NCBI RefSeq assembly: GCF_039536325.1
Contig: NZ_BAAAYO010000006.1
Location: 682,001 to 746,000 of the forward strand
Length of the DNA: 64,000 nucleotides
Direction: 5' to 3'
Origin: Paenibacillus_AB hodogayensis
Lineage (GTDB): Bacteria > Bacillota > Bacilli > Paenibacillales > NBRC-103111
The notes beneath the pieces were generated by a model. The model was not told the DNA's origin. It did no database searches and saw only the letters and a list, made by a program, of their open reading frames with translations. Both the position numbers and the translations under genes were made by a program. Shown here one piece after another: positions 51,344 through 59,899 of the stretch (position 1 is the stretch's first letter; the number at the start of each line of letters is the position of its first letter).

Positions 51344-52324
51344 TCACCCGAGCGTACGAGCTATCCGGCGTTCCACCATAAACAAGACGAATACAATGGC
51401 GACGATCGCGGCCGCCATCAAGAACGCCGCACTGGTCAGCTTCTGGTAGTCGAGCGATTTGAACATGTTGTTCATGTAATGCTGCAGCATATAAATGCGC
51501 TCCTGGGGGTATTCGCCGGCGATCATGTACGTTTCGCGAAACACTTTGAACGAGTTGACGATCGACATCAGGAAGACGAAAAAGGCCGTCGGCGTCAAAT
51601 AAACAAGCGTAATCGAGCGCCACTGGCGAAGCCTGCCGGCTCCGTCAATCGACGCCGCTTCGTAGTAGTCCGCCGGAATATTTTGCAAACCGGCGAGAAA
51701 CAGCACCATGTTGTAGCCGACATTTTTCCACAAATAGACGATGACGACGACCCAGAACGCCATGTCGCTCTCCATCCAATCTTTCGGCGCATAGCCGAAT
51801 TCGTGCAGCCAGCCGTTGAGGCTGCCGTTCAAGTCGAACAGCGCTTGCCAGACGAGCACGACGGAAGCGACCGGAATGACGAGCGGCGCCAGAAAGCCGA
51901 TGCGAAGCCAATTGCGCATATAGACGTTGCGGTTCAGCAGCATCGCGAGCAGCAGAGAGAGCAGCATATTCAAAGGCACGCTTACGGAAGTGAACAGAAG
52001 CGTATTCACCGCCGCCCGGCGAAATACGGCGTTGCCGAGCAGCTCGGCGTAATTGCGAAGCCCTACGAACGCTCCGTCGATCGGCGTGTCTACGAGCGAG
52101 TAATAAAACCCGATGCCAAACGGGATTAAGAAAAAAACGGCGAATCCGGCCAAGCTCGGGGCAAGAAACATGCCGGCCGTCCAACCGTCACTAAACCACA
52201 GTCGACCGCGGAAGCGTGCGCGCTTCGGCTTCCGGCTTTCGTCCGCTTGCCGGACGGCTTTTCCCCGGCGACGGAGACGTACCGGACCGATTCGCGGCCA
52301 TGCGCGTTTCCAGCGCGAGCTCAT
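51344..52324 (-). CDS. Carbohydrate ABC permease, MalF type
   Basis: This 326-residue permease of the UgpA/MalF type has six predicted helices starting at about residue 45 (GWTAGMFLAPSLAGFAVFF). The EAA loop is YYEAASIDGAGRLRQWRSITLVYLTPTAFF. ATG 52324 lies 11 bp after AGGAGG; the frame start at 52390 would run into the promoter region. It is the first gene of the hybrid operon, read from a promoter that overlaps the divergent two-component promoter. Confidence 0.91.
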   Translation of the reverse strand: MSSRWKRAWPRIGPVRLRRRGKAVRQADESRKPKRARFRGRLWFSDGWTAGMFLAPSLAGFAVFFLIPFGIGFYYSLVDTPIDGAFVGLRNYAELLGNAVFRRAAVNTLLFTSVSVPLNMLLSLLLAMLLNRNVYMRNWLRIGFLAPLVIPVASVVLVWQALFDLNGSLNGWLHEFGYAPKDWMESDMAFWVVVIVYLWKNVGYNMVLFLAGLQNIPADYYEAASIDGAGRLRQWRSITLVYLTPTAFFVFLMSIVNSFKVFRETYMIAGEYPQERIYMLQHYMNNMFKSLDYQKLTSAAFLMAAAIVAIVFVLFMVERRIARTLG

Positions 52325-52370
52325 GTTCGACAAGTCCTCCTTTCGACTGTTTCTGCGCCAAAGGGGTGCG

Positions 52371-52420
52371 ACATTATCGTAATCGGTCAATGTGACAACT
52401 ATGTGTCACGGTGCTACAAT
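52371..52420. promoter_or_regulatory. Overlapping divergent promoters with inverted/direct repeat operator
   Basis: Plus strand: GTGACA (52392-52397), 17 bp, TACAAT (52415-52420) drives the response regulator. Minus strand: TTGTCA (52393-52398), 16 bp, TAATGT (52371-52376) drives the permease operon. Both -35 hexamers coincide with GTGACA-N6-TGTCAC (52392-52409). The same bases also read as two direct repeats, TGTGACA and TGTGTCA, with an 11-bp period, as OmpR-family regulators prefer. Confidence 0.6.
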
Positions 52421-52441
52421 GGGGTCGGGAGAGTGGAAGAA

Positions 52442-53125
52442 ATGAGCAAAACGATCTTGATTGTGGAAGACGAAGCGAAAATGCGCAGACTGCTCGTCGA
52501 TTATTTAAGCCACGAAGGATTCGCAACGATTGAGGCGGCCAACGGCCAGGCGGCGATGGAACGGTTCGGCGCAAACCGCGTAGATCTGGTCATTCTGGAC
52601 GTGATGATGCCGTTTATGGACGGCTTCGCCGTATGCGAGGCGATACGCCAAAAGTCCGACGTGCTGATCGTGCTGCTGACCGCCAAGTCGGAGGAATACG
52701 ACAAGCTGCAGGGGTATGGACGGGGCGCCGACGATTATGTAACCAAACCGTTCAGCCCGAAAGTGCTTGTCGCCAAAATCAAAGCGTTGTTCAAACGGCT
52801 GGACGGCGACAACGAAGCGCCGACCAATCCAATCGTACGGCTGGGCGAGCTGGAGTTGGACCTGGACGGTCATGAAATCCGGCTGGACAATCGTCCGCTC
52901 TCTTTCACGCGCAAAGAATACGAGCTGCTGCTCTACTTATATCGCAACCCGAACATCACCCTGTCCCGGGAGCAAATATTGGACCAGGTATGGGGATACG
53001 GTTATGAAGGGGACGCCCGAACGGTGGATACACATATCAAACGGCTGAGGCAGAAGCTGGAGCATAAAGCCGACCTGATCGCCACGGTGAAAGGGTTCGG
53101 ATACAAGTTCGGGGTGAGACGATGA
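52442..53125 (+). CDS. OmpR-family response regulator
   Basis: This 227-residue response regulator has a receiver domain with phospho-acceptor Asp53 in VILDVMMP and conserved Lys near residue 102 (DYVTKPFSP), then a winged-helix output domain (residues 130-227: FTRKEYELLLYLYRN, REQILDQVWGYGYEGDARTVDTHIKRLR). Start is ATG 52442 behind a GGAG site; the frame is open further upstream but covers the promoter. Its stop overlaps the kinase start by ATGA, so the pair is translationally coupled. Confidence 0.94.
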   Translation: MSKTILIVEDEAKMRRLLVDYLSHEGFATIEAANGQAAMERFGANRVDLVILDVMMPFMDGFAVCEAIRQKSDVLIVLLTAKSEEYDKLQGYGRGADDYVTKPFSPKVLVAKIKALFKRLDGDNEAPTNPIVRLGELELDLDGHEIRLDNRPLSFTRKEYELLLYLYRNPNITLSREQILDQVWGYGYEGDARTVDTHIKRLRQKLEHKADLIATVKGFGYKFGVRR

Positions 53126-54738
53126 TAAGCCGCTTCAACAAAATTTCGACGAAGCTGTTCGTGCTCACCTCGCTGTTTCTCGTCCTGTTTTTTACGCTGC
53201 TTATGGTCGTGCAGTCCAGCTTCTTCGAATCGTATTACGAGCGCAAAAAAATAAACGAGCTGAAAAGCGCGCTCGTGACGTTCCGCGACAGCAATTACAC
53301 CTCGTCGGATATCGTGGATACGTTGACCGAAAAATTTCAGGAATTCGAAAAGGTTTACTCCGCTACTTTGGCAATCGGCCAAATGAAAGACGGCTCGCTT
53401 CTTCTCGGGACCCAGCCGCGGTTGACGATCGTACAGACGGTAGATAAAAACGGCAACTTCCTCCAAAGCAAGCAGCAGCTGATCAAAACGACCGTCCCGG
53501 ATAACGGCCCGTCCATCGCGCTATCCGCCATGAACCGCTGGAAGAGTGACGCGGGACTCGTTCGCCGGGTGCTGGATCTGGGGGAAACGGTTTCGTTCGT
53601 CAATAAAAGCGCGGAAATGGGCCCGAATGCGATCGCCGCCATCGCCCCGCTGAAGAACGGGACGGCAACCGAACATGTGCTGCTCGCGGTCGCCTCCCTG
53701 CAGCCGGTGGGCGAAGCGGCAAGCATCGTCAAAGACTTCTACATCTACTTCCTCGCTCTCGCCATCGCTCTTATCGTGCTGCTAACTTATGTGTTCTCGC
53801 GGATGATCTCCCGTCCGCTCGTCGATCTGAACAATGCCGCGGCGCGAATGGCGAAACTCGACTTTACCGCCAAATGCGCCGCCGACTCCCGGGACGAGAT
53901 CGGCAGCTTGGGCGGAACGCTCAACTTCTTGTCGCAAAACTTGAAGGATACGCTCGGCCAGCTGCATACCGCCAACGAACAGTTGATGGCCGACATCGAG
54001 AACGAGAAGCGGCTGGAGAGGCTGCGTCGGGAATTCGTAGCCAGCGTCTCCCATGAGCTGAAAACGCCGATCAGCCTGATCGGCGGCTACGTGGAGGGGT
54101 TGAAGGACGGCATTGCGGAAGGAGAACGGCGGGAAGAATATTTGGACGTGATCGCGGAAGAGACGGAACGAATGGCTAATATCGTGGGGGATATGCTGGA
54201 TTTGTCCCAGCTCGAATCGGGTAAGTTCAACCTGCGTAAAGAGCCGTTTCGCATCGGAGCGCTGGCCGAATCGCTGACGGATAAAATGTTCGTGGAACTC
54301 GCGAAAAAGCGGATCAGCTGCGAGGTCGATCTGGAGGATGCGGACGCGACCGTCATCGGCGACGAGTTCCGTATCGGGCAAGTGCTGACCAATTTGCTCA
54401 GCAACGCGATCAAGCATGCCGCGGAAATGGGTAAAATCCGCATCCGCACCTTGGAAGGACCGGGAAGCGGCGTACCCGGCATGGCCGGCACGCTTCGCAT
54501 CGAGGTGTACAACGACGGCGAACCGATACCCGCGGAGGAGCTGCCGCATATTTGGAACACCTTCTATACGGTGGACAAATCGGGCAGCCGCCAGTTCGGC
54601 GGCTCCGGCATCGGCCTTGCCATCGTGAAAAACATCCTGTCTTTGCATGGCAGCGAATTCGGCGTCCGAAACGAGCCGGGCGGCGTCCTCTTCTATTTTA
54701 CGCTACCGCTCTCGGATGAAAACGAATCGGGCGCCTGA
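53122..54738 (+). CDS. Membrane sensor histidine kinase
   Basis: This 538-residue kinase has a membrane helix at residues 12-32, an extracytoplasmic sensor of about 170 residues, a second helix near 205-225 and a HAMP domain (RMISRPLVDLNNAAARMAKLDF). The dimerisation/phospho-acceptor helix has His311 in SVSHELKTPI, and the ATPase domain shows N-box LLSNAIKHA, GxG and FGGSGIGLAIVK boxes. The sensor region has no recognised domain. Partner of the preceding response regulator. Given the shared divergent promoter, it likely controls the hybrid transporter operon, perhaps sensing its substrate or envelope state. Confidence 0.93.
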   Translation: MISRFNKISTKLFVLTSLFLVLFFTLLMVVQSSFFESYYERKKINELKSALVTFRDSNYTSSDIVDTLTEKFQEFEKVYSATLAIGQMKDGSLLLGTQPRLTIVQTVDKNGNFLQSKQQLIKTTVPDNGPSIALSAMNRWKSDAGLVRRVLDLGETVSFVNKSAEMGPNAIAAIAPLKNGTATEHVLLAVASLQPVGEAASIVKDFYIYFLALAIALIVLLTYVFSRMISRPLVDLNNAAARMAKLDFTAKCAADSRDEIGSLGGTLNFLSQNLKDTLGQLHTANEQLMADIENEKRLERLRREFVASVSHELKTPISLIGGYVEGLKDGIAEGERREEYLDVIAEETERMANIVGDMLDLSQLESGKFNLRKEPFRIGALAESLTDKMFVELAKKRISCEVDLEDADATVIGDEFRIGQVLTNLLSNAIKHAAEMGKIRIRTLEGPGSGVPGMAGTLRIEVYNDGEPIPAEELPHIWNTFYTVDKSGSRQFGGSGIGLAIVKNILSLHGSEFGVRNEPGGVLFYFTLPLSDENESGA

Positions 54739-54761
54739 TGCAGCTTATGCGGCACAATCGC

Positions 54762-55640
54762 TTACGCAATGGAAGTCGGAGCGCCGAACGGACTTGCATA
54801 TTCCGGAATCGCCGACAAAATAGCGGCGGCCCCTTCGTCGTCCAGTTGACCGAACCGCTCCACGGCGGCGACGATTTTCGGAAACAGCTCCACGTCCCCG
54901 GCGCTCGCAAAGGCGTTGACCCCTTCCTGCGCCAAAGCGAAATGAACGCAGGCATCGATTTCGCGCTGGTCGTCGAACGGCTCGTACCACGTAGCGTGAT
55001 TGCGGACTTGGCCGACAGCCCAGGGGCCTTTGGCGATCGCTTTGATCACGCGCAGCGGGACGTTCCTCCGTTTCGTTTCGCTGACTAGGGAATCGAACGC
55101 TTGTCGGTATGGAGGCAGCCCGTACAGGAAATAGTTATGCGGCGTCAGAACCGTTTCAAAATCGAAGCGACGAAGCGCTTCCAGATGGACCGCCGGAGCG
55201 AGGTGTCCATGGCCGGTTATGCCGATATGGCCGACGAGCCCTTCCCGCTTCGCTTCGAGGGCGGCTTCCAGAGCGCCTCCCGGGGCCAGACACTTGTCCA
55301 GCTCTTCCAGCGTACCGACGGCATGCAGTTGGAGCAGATCGATGCGGTCGATGCGCAGCCGCTCGAGCGAGCGATGAATATCCTCCTTCGCTCCGCTATG
55401 CGTCCGCTGCGTCGTTTTTGTCGCCAAGAATACGTCTTTGCGAATTTGCGGCAGCCACTTGCCGAGCCTAAGCTCCGAGTCTCCATAGCTCGCCGCCGTA
55501 TCGATATGGTTCACTCCGTGCGCAAGCGCAAACTCGATCGAGCGGTCCGCGTCGGCCTCCGTCACTTGTCCCAGCTTGGCGCCGCCGAACAGCAGCACCG
55601 AGCTTTCGAAGCCGATCGCACCCATCTTCCGTTTCAGCAT
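54762..55640 (-). CDS. Aldo/keto reductase
   Basis: This 292-residue NADPH-dependent TIM-barrel reductase has motifs for the catalytic tetrad: Asp in NHIDTAASYGDSE, Tyr in the same segment, Lys in ATKTTQRT, and His in LLQLHAVG. The start is ATG 55640, eight bases after AGGAGG. Lies between the two-component pair (convergent) and two metal-dependent hydrolase genes on the same strand. Substrate unknown. Confidence 0.9.
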   Translation of the reverse strand: MLKRKMGAIGFESSVLLFGGAKLGQVTEADADRSIEFALAHGVNHIDTAASYGDSELRLGKWLPQIRKDVFLATKTTQRTHSGAKEDIHRSLERLRIDRIDLLQLHAVGTLEELDKCLAPGGALEAALEAKREGLVGHIGITGHGHLAPAVHLEALRRFDFETVLTPHNYFLYGLPPYRQAFDSLVSETKRRNVPLRVIKAIAKGPWAVGQVRNHATWYEPFDDQREIDACVHFALAQEGVNAFASAGDVELFPKIVAAVERFGQLDDEGAAAILSAIPEYASPFGAPTSIA

Positions 55641-55849
55641 CACATACGCCTCCTTTTGTCTCCACTATACGCCTTGTGCCGGTTAAACGAAAGCGAACCC
55701 CCTCCGGCTTGACCTGGTTGCCTGTCCCATGCATTGGACGTTTCCCGCCCTTCCCTTCGCATACTGGTCGTCTACGAGCAGTCGGTGGCGGAAACCGGGT
55801 CAGCAATATCGGGCATGCGGCCAACTTGGCAGTACGGGGGATTTTTCGT

Positions 55850-56764
55850 TCAAGAGCGCAATCCGAGCAGCGAGACGGCATTGCCGCGGCATAAGGCGGC
55901 GCGTTCCTCCTCGTCGATAGGCGCCGCTGCGAGCTGAAGCGCTGTCGCTTCCGGCACTTGTATCGGCCAGCAGGAACCGTACCCGAAGCGCCCGGCCTCT
56001 CCTTTGCGGCATAGCCCGGCGATCGCCCCGATCGGACCGTTGGTGAACCACAGGTCGAGCAATATTCGTTTCTCCCGCTCTTCCCTTTCATCGTCGTTCA
56101 AATATTCGGTAATGTCTGTCCACTCCTGCGCTCTCAAGCCGCTTAACACGATCGGTACGTCCTCTGCTCTGCGCAGCAGCTCCATCACCTCGTGATACGG
56201 AACGTTGTCGACCGGATATCGCGGGTGAACGAGCCGCTCGTCCTCCAATCGGACGCACAGATGAAGCGGCAGCCCGTATCGTCCCACGCGCTTGACCAGC
56301 TCCGTCGCACTCGGCGACGCCACGCTGTAACGATGATAGCCGGGGACGAGACGAATGCCGCGAGCACCGGCGCCGACTGCCCAATCCAGCTCCCGTTCCC
56401 ACCCGGCCTCTTCCGGATTGACGATCGCGTACGGCCATAGCCGTTTGTCGGCGGAGCAGTCGCGGAGCAGCTCTGCGTTGCCTTCATGCGTATCGAAGCC
56501 GAATATCGAGGCGATATGGCTGACGCAGACGCCCTCCAGTCCTAGGCGGTCCGCCATCGCCGATACATCCGCGGCAGACGCGCGCACCGGCAGTCGCATC
56601 GGCCATTGCCCCATAAACGCGGTCAAATCGATCGCCTTCTGGGCGGTAAAAGGGGCAAGCATGCCCGCCGCCGTCCGGACCGCTTTCCTCGCATCCTCTT
56701 CCAAGCCCTTCCCCCGTCCGATTGATTGTTCGCCCTCGTGACCGGTTTCATCTATAGCCGTCAT
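55850..56764 (-). CDS. Amidohydrolase-superfamily protein (TIM barrel)
   Basis: This 304-residue protein is similar in layout to amidohydrolase-2 enzymes: a short entry strand (AIDLTAFMGQWP), then WPYAIVNPEEAGWERELDWAVGAGARGIRLVPGYHRY near residues 110-145 and HLCVRLEDERLVHPRY. The HxH usually found after strand 1 is absent (DLTAFMG instead of DxHxH), so metal-dependent catalysis is doubtful. AAAGGAGG precedes the ATG. It follows the next listed hydrolase gene by 165 bp. Confidence 0.7.
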   Translation of the reverse strand: MTAIDETGHEGEQSIGRGKGLEEDARKAVRTAAGMLAPFTAQKAIDLTAFMGQWPMRLPVRASAADVSAMADRLGLEGVCVSHIASIFGFDTHEGNAELLRDCSADKRLWPYAIVNPEEAGWERELDWAVGAGARGIRLVPGYHRYSVASPSATELVKRVGRYGLPLHLCVRLEDERLVHPRYPVDNVPYHEVMELLRRAEDVPIVLSGLRAQEWTDITEYLNDDEREEREKRILLDLWFTNGPIGAIAGLCRKGEAGRFGYGSCWPIQVPEATALQLAAAPIDEEERAALCRGNAVSLLGLRS

Positions 56765-56929
56765 ATGTGAAGAGCCTCCTTTGCAAGTTTTTTAGCATGC
56801 CCGCTCGTCGCCGTATCGGTACAGATCCGTTCCGGCCGCTCCAACGCTCGAAAGTACCCGCTGCGGAAGAGGCGTCATCGGCAGAATCTCAGCCGCTTTG
56901 TAAAGCCGCACATGCATTCATAGTCAGAC

Positions 56930-57697
56930 CTATATTGTTTTATCGTGGCTGGCAACTACTCCGTCAAGCAAAGCCTGCATATTTCCGCCCATCACCAGAT
57001 CAAGCTCGTCGTCGTTCAGACCGGCTCCCAGCACTTTGCCTACGTTGCTGGCCAGGCAGATGCCGTACAGGTCCGAACCGAATAACACCCTTTTCGCTCC
57101 AAGCCGCCTTACCGCTATGGCTACCTCGCCTCCGCCGATCGGAGTGCCCGACGTATCCGTATATACGTTCGGATAAGGCTCGATCAGTTGGACAGAGCTC
57201 TCGACCTGGCCGGACAGATGCGCCATAATGATGCGGGCCTCGGGATAACGCTCGGCCAAGTTCGCCACGTGGGCGGCCGTCGATTCGTAAGGGAGCTGAC
57301 CTACCGTCTTCCGCCAAGCATGGATCAATATAGGCGCCCGGTATGCGATCGCCTGCTCGATAAACGGGAAGACGAGCGGATCGTCGCACAAGGTAGCGAC
57401 CCACAGCTTCAAGCCGATCATCCGCTGGTCTTCGATGCGCCGGCGGAAATCGTCCAGCGCCTTCCCGCCGTGGCGCGGATTGACGTAGCAATAGCCGGAT
57501 ACCCGGTCCGGATGACGTTCTATAACCGCGGAAAGGTGATCGTTCGATTCTCGCACCTGATCGAAGGTCGGGCTATACCCCATGCCTACTACAGTCGAGC
57601 AGACGAATCGCGTTATACCCAGTCTGTCACCCTCCTGTAACGTTTCCGGATGCAACTGGGCCCCTTGCAAATGCACGTGAGCGTCAATCCAGTTCAA
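56930..57697 (-). CDS. Amidohydrolase-2-family metal-dependent hydrolase
   Basis: From the TTG at 57697 (GGGGGAG six bases upstream) this is a 255-residue protein beginning NWIDAHVHLQG, which supplies the HxH metal ligands. Further markers are GLKLWV, a HAW segment near residue 125 (ILIHAWRKT), IIMAHLSG near residue 155 and FGSDLYG with the metal-bound Asp near residue 205. The frame start at GTG 57736 has a poorly spaced ribosome site. Paired with the adjacent HxH-less homologue; the two may form a heteromer or act in one pathway. Confidence 0.82.
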   Translation of the reverse strand: MNWIDAHVHLQGAQLHPETLQEGDRLGITRFVCSTVVGMGYSPTFDQVRESNDHLSAVIERHPDRVSGYCYVNPRHGGKALDDFRRRIEDQRMIGLKLWVATLCDDPLVFPFIEQAIAYRAPILIHAWRKTVGQLPYESTAAHVANLAERYPEARIIMAHLSGQVESSVQLIEPYPNVYTDTSGTPIGGGEVAIAVRRLGAKRVLFGSDLYGICLASNVGKVLGAGLNDDELDLVMGGNMQALLDGVVASHDKTI

Positions 57698-57875
57698 ATT
57701 GTACTCCCCCTTGGTTCGCCATAATGGTATTTGCACCTCTCCTATACCATTAATTTCAAACCCAGTATAGCCCCATTCCCTGATACCGGCAATGCCCTTT
57801 TCATACGTCTATCCCGCTGTCTGCGCATATATTGTAACATTCGGTATTTTAGCGTGTTGGGAGGTGTTTTTGAAC

Positions 57876-58136
57876 ATGCAGAGACCTTTTCCGCCGCCTG
57901 CTCCTCAACCGCAGCCGCCCCTTTACCAGAAAGCGGTCGGCTTGCTCGGTAGAACGGTCGGCCTGTCGCTGAAAAACGGCCAGGGCATATCCGGCGTTCT
58001 TTGCCAGGTACAGGCAAACGAGCTATTCGTGCTGCAATATTTGTACCAGGCGCAATTTGCGACGTTCCACTACCCGCTTCAGGATATCCAGGACATTCAC
58101 GCTTTCCCGCCGTGCCGACAAGGTCCCACGTACTAA
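57876..58136 (+). CDS. Small LSm-like protein with Pro-rich N-terminus
   Basis: This 86-residue protein begins with a Pro/Gln-rich stretch (QRPFPPPAPQPQPP). A beta-rich segment follows (LLGRTVGLSLKNGQGISGVLCQVQANEL) that resembles the short LSm-like folds of spore-associated Bacillus proteins such as DUF2642. The ATG follows a GGGAGG site. Its location next to the SH3/NlpC gene gives no firm clue. Family call is tentative; an unrelated hypothetical is possible. Confidence 0.55.
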   Translation: MQRPFPPPAPQPQPPLYQKAVGLLGRTVGLSLKNGQGISGVLCQVQANELFVLQYLYQAQFATFHYPLQDIQDIHAFPPCRQGPTY

Positions 58137-58168
58137 TCGGTACGGCACACAGCGTCAGGACGCGACTG

Positions 58169-58213
58169 GAGCCCGAAAGTCCGTTGTGCAGCGACGGCGG
58201 CTTTCGGGCCTCT
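58169..58213 (+). terminator. Hairpin after the LSm-like gene
   Basis: Stem GAGCCCGAAAG/CTTTCGGGCCTC with an inner CCGT/ACGG pair lies 33 bp after the stop. The T-tract is poor, so terminator strength is uncertain. Confidence 0.5.
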
Positions 58214-58324
58214 TGGGCAATATTTCCTTTAGATGAAAATGTGGGGCGGATTTCCTTTCATGTAAACATTTTGCCAATGAAATCTCTTCCTAGTAAGGAT
58301 ACAATTACTTCTGGGAGGGATGAC

Positions 58325-59005
58325 ATGAAAAAAAAGATTGTGAGTATCATTTCCATCGCAGCCTTGTCACTGACCATATCCACGAGCGCCTTCGCGGCCA
58401 CGGGTACGGTGGAGCGCGGCGTCAATTTCCGCTCGGCGCCTTCTACCAACAGCTCGGTCTATCAACTGATCCACGCAGGATCAAAGGTAGAGATTTTGAA
58501 TCAGGTCAATTCGTATTGGTATCAAATATCGTATAACGGCAAAACCGGCTATGTCTCGAGCGACTATGTCCGATCGTCGGGAAGCACGACCCCAGGCACT
58601 CCGTCGGGCGGCTCGCCTAGCGCGAACGCCAAGGCCGACCGCATCATCGCTCACGCTCAGGCGCTGAAGGGCGTCGTGCACTACTCGTTCGGCGTCAACA
58701 AACCGACCTCGGTCATGGACTGCTCGGCCTTTACGAAGTACGTGTTCGGCCTAGAGGGCGTCTCGCTCAAGTGGGGAACCCGCTATCAGAAAGACGCGGG
58801 CAGCTACGTTGCCAAGGGCAACCTGAAAAAAGGCGATCTCGTCTTCTTCTGGACAGGCACGTCGGGGACGATCAGCCATGTGGGCATTTACATAGGAAAC
58901 GGACAGTTTATCCATAACAGTCCGTCATTTAACGGGGTCGGCACATCGTCGCTGACGTCCGGCTACTGGTCCGATCATTACATAACGGCACGCCGCGTGC
59001 TGTAA
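58325..59005 (+). CDS. Secreted SH3b-NlpC/P60 peptidoglycan endopeptidase
   Basis: This 226-residue protein has a signal peptide ending near AFA (residue 24), an SH3b cell-wall-binding domain (26-83), a Ser/Gly/Pro linker and an NlpC/P60 domain (102-226). Catalytic Cys133 lies in MDCSAF and His185 in SHVGIY, with His197-Asn198 as third site. It should cleave the D-gamma-glutamyl-diaminopimelate bond of peptidoglycan stems. GGGAGGG precedes the ATG. Monocistronic, with a strong terminator. Confidence 0.95.
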   Translation: MKKKIVSIISIAALSLTISTSAFAATGTVERGVNFRSAPSTNSSVYQLIHAGSKVEILNQVNSYWYQISYNGKTGYVSSDYVRSSGSTTPGTPSGGSPSANAKADRIIAHAQALKGVVHYSFGVNKPTSVMDCSAFTKYVFGLEGVSLKWGTRYQKDAGSYVAKGNLKKGDLVFFWTGTSGTISHVGIYIGNGQFIHNSPSFNGVGTSSLTSGYWSDHYITARRVL

Positions 59006-59013
59006 AACCGTCT

Positions 59014-59053
59014 AAAGCCCGGATGCGCCTCATCGCGCATCCGGGCTTTTTGC
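59014..59053 (+). terminator. Intrinsic terminator of the NlpC/P60 gene
   Basis: Perfect 15-bp stem AAAGCCCGGATGCGC/GCGCATCCGGGCTTT is followed by TT, 8 bp after the stop. Confidence 0.92.
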
Positions 59054-59138
59054 ACGTTCCGCGAACCGCCCGATGCTTTCCCTTACGGCCGGGTACTGTG
59101 CTACAATAGGAGCTATCAGTCTTTGTGGAGGAACAGGC

Positions 59139-59864
59139 ATGGAAGTCACCCGAATCGCTTCACGTAAAATCTATGAACAGATTGCCGAGCAGATTAAAGA
59201 GCAGATCGTCAGCGGAAAACTGCCGCCCGGCCACAAGCTGCCGTCGACACGCGAGTTGACCGAGCGGTATGCGGTCGGGCGTTCGACGATGCGCGAGGCG
59301 CTCAGCATGCTGAAGGCGATGGGGTTGATCGAGATTCGCCAGGGCGAAGGCTGCTTTGTGCGCAGTATGCAGGAGCCCGGCATTGAACCGTTCCGGTTCG
59401 AGCATTTGTTTACAAGCATGGAGGCCGTCGTCGAGCTGCTGGAAGCCCGCATTTCCCTGGAGGTCGCTAATGCGGGACTGGCCGCAGTCAAGCGCAGTGA
59501 CGATGATTTGGCCGCATTGAACGCGATTTTGGCGGAGATGGACAGCGAGCGGGGAATGGAGGCCGTCGGAGAAAAGCAGGATATGCGTTTTCATCTGACT
59601 TTGGCGCACGCGACGCACAACTCGATTATGATCCGCCTGCTGGAAACGATCGCCGCCCAGGTGGAGCTGACTATCCGTGAGACGCGCCGGGTCCGGCTGT
59701 CTGCCGATCACAAAATCGCCGGTCAACTGTGGCGCGAACACAAAGCGATTGCCGCTGCGGTAGCCGCCCGCGATCCGGAACGGGCGCAAGCGGCGATGCG
59801 CCGCCACCTGCTCCATGTCGAGGGCGAACTGATGAAGACGATCCGGCTTCAAGCGAAGGAGTAA
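59139..59864 (+). CDS. FadR/GntR-family regulator
   Basis: This 241-residue regulator has an N-terminal GntR winged helix (IYEQIAEQIKEQIVSGKLPPGHKLPSTRELTERYAVGRSTMREAL, residues 9-53) and a C-terminal all-helical FCD domain with His-containing metal-site segments (RFHLTLAHATHN, LWREHKAI, RRHLLHVE). ATG 59139 follows GTGGAGG and a TACAAT-type -10 near 59102. Members of this class sense organic acids such as lactate or glucuronate. The AraC regulator gene follows 35 bp downstream and is probably cotranscribed. Confidence 0.9.
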   Translation: MEVTRIASRKIYEQIAEQIKEQIVSGKLPPGHKLPSTRELTERYAVGRSTMREALSMLKAMGLIEIRQGEGCFVRSMQEPGIEPFRFEHLFTSMEAVVELLEARISLEVANAGLAAVKRSDDDLAALNAILAEMDSERGMEAVGEKQDMRFHLTLAHATHNSIMIRLLETIAAQVELTIRETRRVRLSADHKIAGQLWREHKAIAAAVAARDPERAQAAMRRHLLHVEGELMKTIRLQAKE

Positions 59865-59899
59865 CGGCACCACGATAGGAACGGTGGGGGAGGCAGCGC

